Below the pieces are notes generated by a model. That model was not told the DNA's origin and searched no databases. It saw only the letters and a list, made by a program, of their open reading frames with translations. The position numbers and the translations under genes are program-made. A stretch of DNA of 34,347 bases from Desulfovibrio sp. (GTDB lineage Bacteria > Desulfobacterota > Desulfovibrionia > Desulfovibrionales > Desulfovibrionaceae). Positions within the stretch are counted from its first letter, which is position 1, and each line of letters opens with the position of its first letter. The stretch is taken from positions 1 through 34,347 of the forward strand of contig JAISRC010000140.1 of assembly GCA_031273845.1 (NCBI GenBank), given 5' to 3'. Shown one piece after another: positions 29,412-34,347 of the stretch.

Positions 29412-30853
29412 TCCGAACCCTGCGCCGAGTCGCGTACTGCGACGCCCATATCGGCGAGGGCGGCGCGCAGCCGGTCGGCGGCCGGGAAATCCTTGCGCGC
29501 TCTGGCTTCAGTGCGTTCCCGCAGCAATGTTTCCATGTGCGCGACGTCTATGTTTCCGCGTACGGCGCGCAGCTTTTTCAATTCGTCAAGGAATTGCCGG
29601 GGCGGCAGGAGAAAAATGCCGAAGACTGCCTGCCAGGCCGGGAGCAGAGCGGATATGCGGGCTATGAGTCCCCGCGCGCCGGCGTTTTTGCGCAGCGTCC
29701 TGTCGTCCATGATGCGCTGGGCCAGATGCAGAAGGCTGTTGATATGGCCAAGCGCGGCGGCGGTGTTCAGATCGTCGTCAAGAGCCGCTTCCCAGGCGGC
29801 GGCAAAGCGCTCGAATTCCCCGGCCATATCCTCGGGCGCTTTGCCGCCTCCGGCCATGGGACCGGCCTGCGCCTGCTCCATCAAGTCCAAGGTTTCGTAG
29901 ATGCGCCGAAGGTTTTTTTCCGCCTCGGTCAGCGCCTCCGCCGAAAAATCCATGGGACTCCGGTAATGGCGCGTGAGCAGGAAAAAGCGCAGGACCTCGG
30001 GCGGACAATCCTTCAGAATCTCCCGAATCATCTTGAAATTGTTCAGAGATTTCGACATTTTTTGCGAGTCCACGCGTACCAGACCGTTGTGTACCCAGAA
30101 GCGTGCGAACTCATGGCCCGAGGCCGCCTCGCTTTGGGCGATCTCGTTCTCATGGTGGGGGAAGATCAGATCCTGACCGCCCCCGTGTATATCCAAAGGC
30201 AAAGGGAGCTCCTTGGCGCTCATGGCCGAACACTCGATATGCCAGCCGGGGCGGCCGGGACCCCAGGGGCTGTCCCATGCCGGTTCGCCCGGTTTGGCGC
30301 TCTTCCAGAGGGCAAAATCCAGGGGGTCTTCCTTTTCTTCACCCGGCGTAACCCTGGCCCCGGCGCGCAACTCGTTCGGGTCGCGTCCGGAGAGTTTGCC
30401 GTAAGCGGCAAAGGAGCGCACACGGAAATACACGTCCCCGCCGGGCGCGGCATAGGCGTATCCCTTGTCAGTCAGGGTCCGGCAGAGTTGCGTCATTTCG
30501 TTTATGTAGCGTGTGGCTCTCGGCTCCACATCCGGCCGGCGCACATTCAGTCGATCCATATCCTCGTGAAAGGCCCGGATAAAACGCTCCGCCACCTCCT
30601 CGCTCGTGATGCCTTCCTCGGTGGCCTTGTTGATGATTTTGTCGTCCACATCCGTGAAATTGCGAACGTAGGTCACGTCCAGCCCGGTCTGTTCAAGCCT
30701 GCGGACCAGGACATCAAAGACCACGGCCGAGCGGGCGTGGCCTATATGGCAGTAATCATAGGCTGTTATGCCGCAGGCATAGACGGCGGCCCTGCCCGGC
30801 CGCACCGGGACGAAATCTTCTTTTTTACGGGACAAGGCATTGTAGAGCTGCAT
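29396..30853 (-). CDS. cysS: Cysteinyl-tRNA synthetase
   Basis: YDYCHIGHARSAVVFDVL (HIGH), VDSQKMSKSLNNF (KMSKS); start MQLYNALSRKK at 30853. Confidence 0.95.
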   Translation of the reverse strand: MQLYNALSRKKEDFVPVRPGRAAVYACGITAYDYCHIGHARSAVVFDVLVRRLEQTGLDVTYVRNFTDVDDKIINKATEEGITSEEVAERFIRAFHEDMDRLNVRRPDVEPRATRYINEMTQLCRTLTDKGYAYAAPGGDVYFRVRSFAAYGKLSGRDPNELRAGARVTPGEEKEDPLDFALWKSAKPGEPAWDSPWGPGRPGWHIECSAMSAKELPLPLDIHGGGQDLIFPHHENEIAQSEAASGHEFARFWVHNGLVRVDSQKMSKSLNNFKMIREILKDCPPEVLRFFLLTRHYRSPMDFSAEALTEAEKNLRRIYETLDLMEQAQAGPMAGGGKAPEDMAGEFERFAAAWEAALDDDLNTAAALGHINSLLHLAQRIMDDRTLRKNAGARGLIARISALLPAWQAVFGIFLLPPRQFLDELKKLRAVRGNIDVAHMETLLRERTEARARKDFPAADRLRAALADMGVAVRDSAQGSEWDVL

Positions 30854-30858
30854 AGGCT

Positions 30859-31293
30859 TCAGACCTCTATGAGCGCGACGCGGCGGGCATGTCTGCCGCC
30901 TTCGAATTCCGTGCGCAGAAAAATGTCCGCCAGATCTCCCGCCAGGGGCGGAGCGGTAACGCGCGCGGCCAGACAGAGGATATTGGCGTTGTTGTGGGCA
31001 CGGCAGGCGCGTGCCGTAAATTCGTCGGTACAGAGTGCGGCGCGGATGCCTTTGTGCCGGTTGGCGGCCATACACATGCCTACGCCCGTGCCGCAGATCA
31101 GAATGCCTCTGCCGCCTTCCGCCGATACCCGCGCGCAGAGTTTATGCGCGAATACCGGATAATCGCAGCTTTCCGCCGACTCCGGGCCGAGGTCCTCCAT
31201 CCGCAATCCCTGCGCGGACAGGCCGGCGCACAGGTATTCCTTCAGGGCGAAGCCGGCATGGTCGGAGGCGATGAAAACAGTGTCGTGATCCAT
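30859..31293 (-). CDS. rpiB: Ribose-5-phosphate isomerase B
   Basis: FIASDHAGFALKEYL, GILICGTGVGMCMAANRHKGIRAALC, RAHNNANILCLAARV. Confidence 0.93.
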   Translation of the reverse strand: MDHDTVFIASDHAGFALKEYLCAGLSAQGLRMEDLGPESAESCDYPVFAHKLCARVSAEGGRGILICGTGVGMCMAANRHKGIRAALCTDEFTARACRAHNNANILCLAARVTAPPLAGDLADIFLRTEFEGGRHARRVALIEV

Positions 31294-31311
31294 GAACGCG
31301 TCCTCAGCGGG

Positions 31312-32229
31312 TCAGCGCGCCGCGGTCTTCGGCGGAGACTTCATTATCGTTCCCGGGGGGAGAATAAGGGAGGTCTGTTCCCCGGTGTAGGGCGGGGAAA
31401 CACGCTCCGATTCCCGGACGGAAATCAGGGCCGAATCGCCGCGCGCATGGAAAACACGCAGCCTTTCCGGGCGCATCGGGTCGCCGGCAGCGCTTTCCGG
31501 TATCTCAATTGTCCATCCGTTCTCACCGCGCCAGACCAAAGGTGTGCCGTCAAAGGACAGTTCCAGCAGACCGGGCAACGCGGCGTTCCGCAGAGTGAAG
31601 CGGCAGCCGCCGGCGGAGGGGCGGTGTTCGGGAACGGCGTCTTTCCCGTCGGGCGGCAGAAAGAGCGGTCCCCAACGCCCTGTGAGCAGCAGAGCAAGGT
31701 CGGACAGGGAGAAGGGGAGAGGGACGCCGAAAGAGGTCAGGGAGCGTTGCTCGTCCTGTTGCAGATAGGCGGTGTTTTCGTTCGGGATATAAAGCAGGGT
31801 GGACTGTCCGTCTTCACGGATCTTTGCGGCGACCATGCCCATGCCCACCTGCAGGTCGAGGCGCAGGGGCAGGGGAGCGCCGCTCATACCGTTGCCCCAG
31901 AGCAGGATTGCGGCGCGCCGGGTACTTCCCTTGGTATCTGTATAGCGCAACCCGGCACTCAGGCGGAAGGGGCCGTCCATGGGCCCGCCTTTTTCCGCGC
32001 GTTCGCGGAAGCTTTGCCAGATTTCCGCGCCCCTGTCGGCGGAGGCGTTCTGTTCTTCCGAAGGCGTTGCGAGGTGGGGCGCCTGCGCGCCTGCGCAGGC
32101 CTGAAGCAGGAGGGCCAAGGCAAGAACGAGGAATACGGTGTTTTTTTGCACTCCATACGGGACGCCACCGCCTGCCAGCCGCCGGAGGGCAAGAACGAGG
32201 AATGCGGTGTTTTTTTGCACTGTGTTCAT
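31312..32229 (-). CDS. Outer-membrane lipoprotein, LolB-like context, with duplicated signal-peptide segment
   Basis: Lipobox LLLQACAG; N-terminal VQKNT(A/V)FLVLAL occurs twice. Confidence 0.65.
   Translation of the reverse strand: MNTVQKNTAFLVLALRRLAGGGVPYGVQKNTVFLVLALALLLQACAGAQAPHLATPSEEQNASADRGAEIWQSFRERAEKGGPMDGPFRLSAGLRYTDTKGSTRRAAILLWGNGMSGAPLPLRLDLQVGMGMVAAKIREDGQSTLLYIPNENTAYLQQDEQRSLTSFGVPLPFSLSDLALLLTGRWGPLFLPPDGKDAVPEHRPSAGGCRFTLRNAALPGLLELSFDGTPLVWRGENGWTIEIPESAAGDPMRPERLRVFHARGDSALISVRESERVSPPYTGEQTSLILPPGTIMKSPPKTAAR
32119..32220. repeat. 33-bp direct repeat, two copies 69 bp apart, in the lipoprotein N-terminus
   Basis: GGCAAGAACGAGGAAT(A/G)CGGTGTTTTTTTGCAC at 32119-32151 and 32188-32220, one mismatch. 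Confidence 0.93.
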
Positions 32230-32233
32230 GGCG

Positions 32234-32668
32234 TCAGAGTATGGAGAGGAGCAGTGATTCCACCAGACCCGCCATATCTTTGTGCCGGCCGCTGACGGTG
32301 ATGAGGTAGAAATTGCTGCCGGCGACGACGACGGAGGCTTCGGAATCCGTTCCGTCGGGCGATTTGAAGGTAAAGGAATAGTAGTTGGGGTCGTTGTCCA
32401 CCATGACCGGGCGGCTGCCGTTCAGTTCGGCGGCATAGGCTTCGGCCAGTTCCTCGGCGTTCATGCCGTCCACGCGCGTGAGCAGTTCGACCGCGACCTG
32501 CATGGAGGCCGTGCCGTCAGGCGCTGTGAACGCAGTGGTTCTGCCTTCGCGCTTTACCGTCCAGCCGGGCGGCAGATCCACGGAAAAATCCGTAAAATCC
32601 CTGGTCAGCGCGAATGCGGGCGCGGCTAGAAAAACCGCCGTACACAGCGCAACCGTAAAAATTTTCAT
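32234..32668 (-). CDS. Small secreted protein of unknown function
   Basis: Signal peptide MKIFTVALCTAVFLAAPAFA then a 120-residue domain (FSVDLPPGWTV...). Confidence 0.65.
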   Translation of the reverse strand: MKIFTVALCTAVFLAAPAFALTRDFTDFSVDLPPGWTVKREGRTTAFTAPDGTASMQVAVELLTRVDGMNAEELAEAYAAELNGSRPVMVDNDPNYYSFTFKSPDGTDSEASVVVAGSNFYLITVSGRHKDMAGLVESLLLSIL

Positions 32669-32806
32669 GCTCCGTCCCCTGTTTCTTCACAGCGTCAAGA
32701 AACAGATAGGATAGCAGAAAAAACGGCAACGGACAATAACCCGAAAGCAACTCCGCGGAGCGGGGGTCAGCCGAAAATCATGTTTTCCGGCCTGTAATCC
32801 CGCATG

Positions 32807-32839
32807 GAAAAGTTTACTTTTCAGTGCCCGTATCAACAG
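32807..32839. repeat. Dispersed 33-bp repeat, copy 2, overlapping a gene 3' end
   Basis: GAAAAGTTTACTTTTCAGTGCCCGTATCAACAG; 28/33 identical to 16337-16369. Confidence 0.65.
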
Positions 32840-33149
32840 TTCCGGGCGGTGAGGCGAATTCCGGTTGCGGACCGTATTTGAACAGGTAATCCCTTGCTTT
32901 GAAGTCGTTCTCTCTGTGCCAGAAATCGCCCGGTTCGGGATTGTTGCCCACATAGCCCCGCAGGTAATCGCTGTGGTTGCCGTATGCGCCGGGCCGCGCG
33001 GCGGGCATGGGCGGGCCCGGCCTCAAGGTGCCTACACCGCGTACCGGGCCCGGCGCCGTGTACAGGTCGGCGGGAGATGCCCCGGCGCCGGACAGTTCGG
33101 CGCATAGGGCGGCAAACGCCGAAAGGATCAAACAGAGATATACGCGCAT
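32814..33149 (-). CDS. Small secreted protein of unknown function
   Basis: Signal peptide MRVYLCLILSAFAALCAELSGAGA; Pro/Gly/Tyr-rich mature part. Confidence 0.55.
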   Translation of the reverse strand: MRVYLCLILSAFAALCAELSGAGASPADLYTAPGPVRGVGTLRPGPPMPAARPGAYGNHSDYLRGYVGNNPEPGDFWHRENDFKARDYLFKYGPQPEFASPPGTVDTGTEK

Positions 33150-33210
33150 GCCGTGCCTCCGTGCGGAATTTTTGTTCTGTATGCCGGGCGGCGGCGAATG
33201 CCCGGTCGCG

Positions 33211-33786
33211 TCAGGTGAAGTCCGTCCCGATAATGAGTTCGGCGGCCGCACGCAGGTCGTCCGCGACAGGCAGACCCGCGGGCATATCCGCTTCGGCCCT
33301 GTGGCCGTAGCCGGTGCGGACCAGGATGGAGCGGCAGCCGGCAGCCCGTCCGGCCCGGATGTCGGAAATTTTGTCCCCTATCATCCATGAGCGTTTGCAA
33401 TCCAGACCGAGTTCCTCCGTAGCCCGCAACAGAAGTCCGGGTTTCGGCTTGCGGCAGGAACAGTCGCCCGTAAAGTCCGGGTGATGCGGGCAGTAATAAA
33501 AAGCATCTATGATCGCGCCGCGGCCGGCCAGATCTTCGTTCACATAGTCGTGCAGGGCATCCACGTCCGCGGTTCCGTATAGTCCCCGCGCCAATCCCGA
33601 CTGGTTGCTGACCACTACCAGTCTGTATCCGAAGCCATGCAGGCGGGCCAGTGCCTGCGGCGCGCCGGGGAGCCATTGCCAACCCGCCCGGTCGTGCACA
33701 TAGCCTGTTTCAAGGTTCAAGGTGCCGTCGCGGTCAAGGAACACGGCGGAACCGGGAGATATAGGCGATACCGTCGGCAGTTTCAC
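33211..33786 (-). CDS. gmhB: D-glycero-manno-heptose 1,7-bisphosphate 7-phosphatase
   Basis: AVFLDRDGTLN, VVVSNQSGLARGLY, YYCPHHPDFTGDCSCRKPKPGLL, WMIGDKISDIRAG. Confidence 0.93.
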   Translation of the reverse strand: MKLPTVSPISPGSAVFLDRDGTLNLETGYVHDRAGWQWLPGAPQALARLHGFGYRLVVVSNQSGLARGLYGTADVDALHDYVNEDLAGRGAIIDAFYYCPHHPDFTGDCSCRKPKPGLLLRATEELGLDCKRSWMIGDKISDIRAGRAAGCRSILVRTGYGHRAEADMPAGLPVADDLRAAAELIIGTDFT

Positions 33787-33798
33787 GGCGCTTTTCCT

Positions 33799-34052
33799 TA
33801 GAGCATTTTACGCTTGAGATTGTCGCTCACGGCGGGCACAGCCCGCCTGCTCCAATCCCGCGGCAAGGATTTGCCGGCAAATCCTTGCAGAGCAGATTGA
33901 CATTGAAAATGTCAATCTGCTCTAATTCGTTTCCAGATAAAAATTGCGTCCTGCAATTTTTATCTGTCGGTTGCGGCGAAAGCGTGGTTTCGCCTTACCC
34001 CTCGAAATGCTTTGCATTTCGACGCGACATCTTGTCGCGTATTCCAATTCTA
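33799..34052. repeat. Tandem array of seven distinct perfect hairpins with mosaic-repeat edge motifs
   Basis: See the finding at 33831-34040 for arms and coordinates. Confidence 0.92.
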
Positions 34053-34054
34053 AA

Positions 34055-34347
34055 TTCATTGCTGTCCGGCTAAGGGTTAAAAAATATGTTCAAAATCTCC
34101 ATGATTCATGCTACAAAACAGCTATCAACACCATTGCAGCTCAAGGAGATTTTGAACATGGCCCACCATAACACACTCTTCTCGCAAACGCTGTCGCTCA
34201 TTCCCAGACATGTTTTTCAGAAATTTGAACATCGACAAGACCGGGCGTTCGTCACGCAAATTCGGCTTCAAGGAGCAGTTCTCCGCCATGGCTTTTATCC
34301 AGCTTGCCGCAAGGCGTTCCATGCGAGATGGCGTTCGCGCACTCTCG
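34055..34347 (+). mobile_element. 5' end of an IS4-type (DUF4372-like) insertion sequence, running off the right edge
   Basis: Transposase ATG at 34158: MAHHNTLFSQTLSLIPRHVFQKFE, then +1 frame KTGRSSRKFGFKEQFSAMAFIQLAARRSMRDGVRAL. Confidence 0.82.
34086..34159 (+). promoter_or_regulatory. Hairpin that would sequester the transposase ribosome-binding site and start codon
   Basis: ATGTTCAAAATCTCC (34086-34100) pairs perfectly with GGAGATTTTGAACAT (34145-34159), covering SD GGAG and the ATG at 34158. The left IS copy has the same arms at 38-52 and 97-111. Confidence 0.8.

Noticed and set aside
29537-31162. Long plus-strand ORF (541 aa) opposite cysS, and similar long ORFs such as 2062-3291, 3295-4491 and 30889-32295
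   Set aside because: These are GC-rich shadow ORFs antisense to clear genes (cysS, degT-like, kdnB-like, rpiB), with no recognisable domains.
33831-34040. Integron attC sites or a stack of Rho-independent terminators
   Set aside because: No integrase or attC core motifs, no gene cassettes, and the stems lack following U-tracts.

Overview
The window is about 34 kb of GC-rich bacterial chromosome with a Desulfovibrio-like gene complement. That assignment is an inference from an intact qrcABCD-type operon plus flgM, hypF and LPS genes. Both edges run into the 5' end of the same IS4-type (DUF4372-like transposase) element in inverted orientation, so this may be a contig bounded by IS repeats. 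Main genes: (i) a minus-strand sugar-biosynthesis operon (KdnB-like dehydrogenase, DegT aminotransferase, PseG-like protein, SpsF-like cytidylyltransferase); (ii) qrcABCD; (iii) rfbC; (iv) a flagellar gene pair including flgM behind a sigma28-like promoter; (v) pgpA, an Xaa-Pro peptidase, an enlarged hypF, an MBL-fold hydrolase and a flavin reductase; (vi) lepA, lepB, waaA and a TolC-like gene; (vii) GGDEF and HD-GYP genes; (viii) queA, an M48-TPR protease, cysS, rpiB, a lipoprotein, two small secreted proteins and gmhB. The most unusual signal is not in the protein families. It is a dense set of mosaic, hairpin-built repeats between genes, some of which reach into gene ends. It includes a run of seven different perfect hairpins in about 210 bp (33831-34040), and repeat insertions kept in frame inside hypF, one of which has a close copy in an intergenic region. 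No tRNA, rRNA or genuine CRISPR array was recognised. All family calls are from reading motifs; no searches were run.
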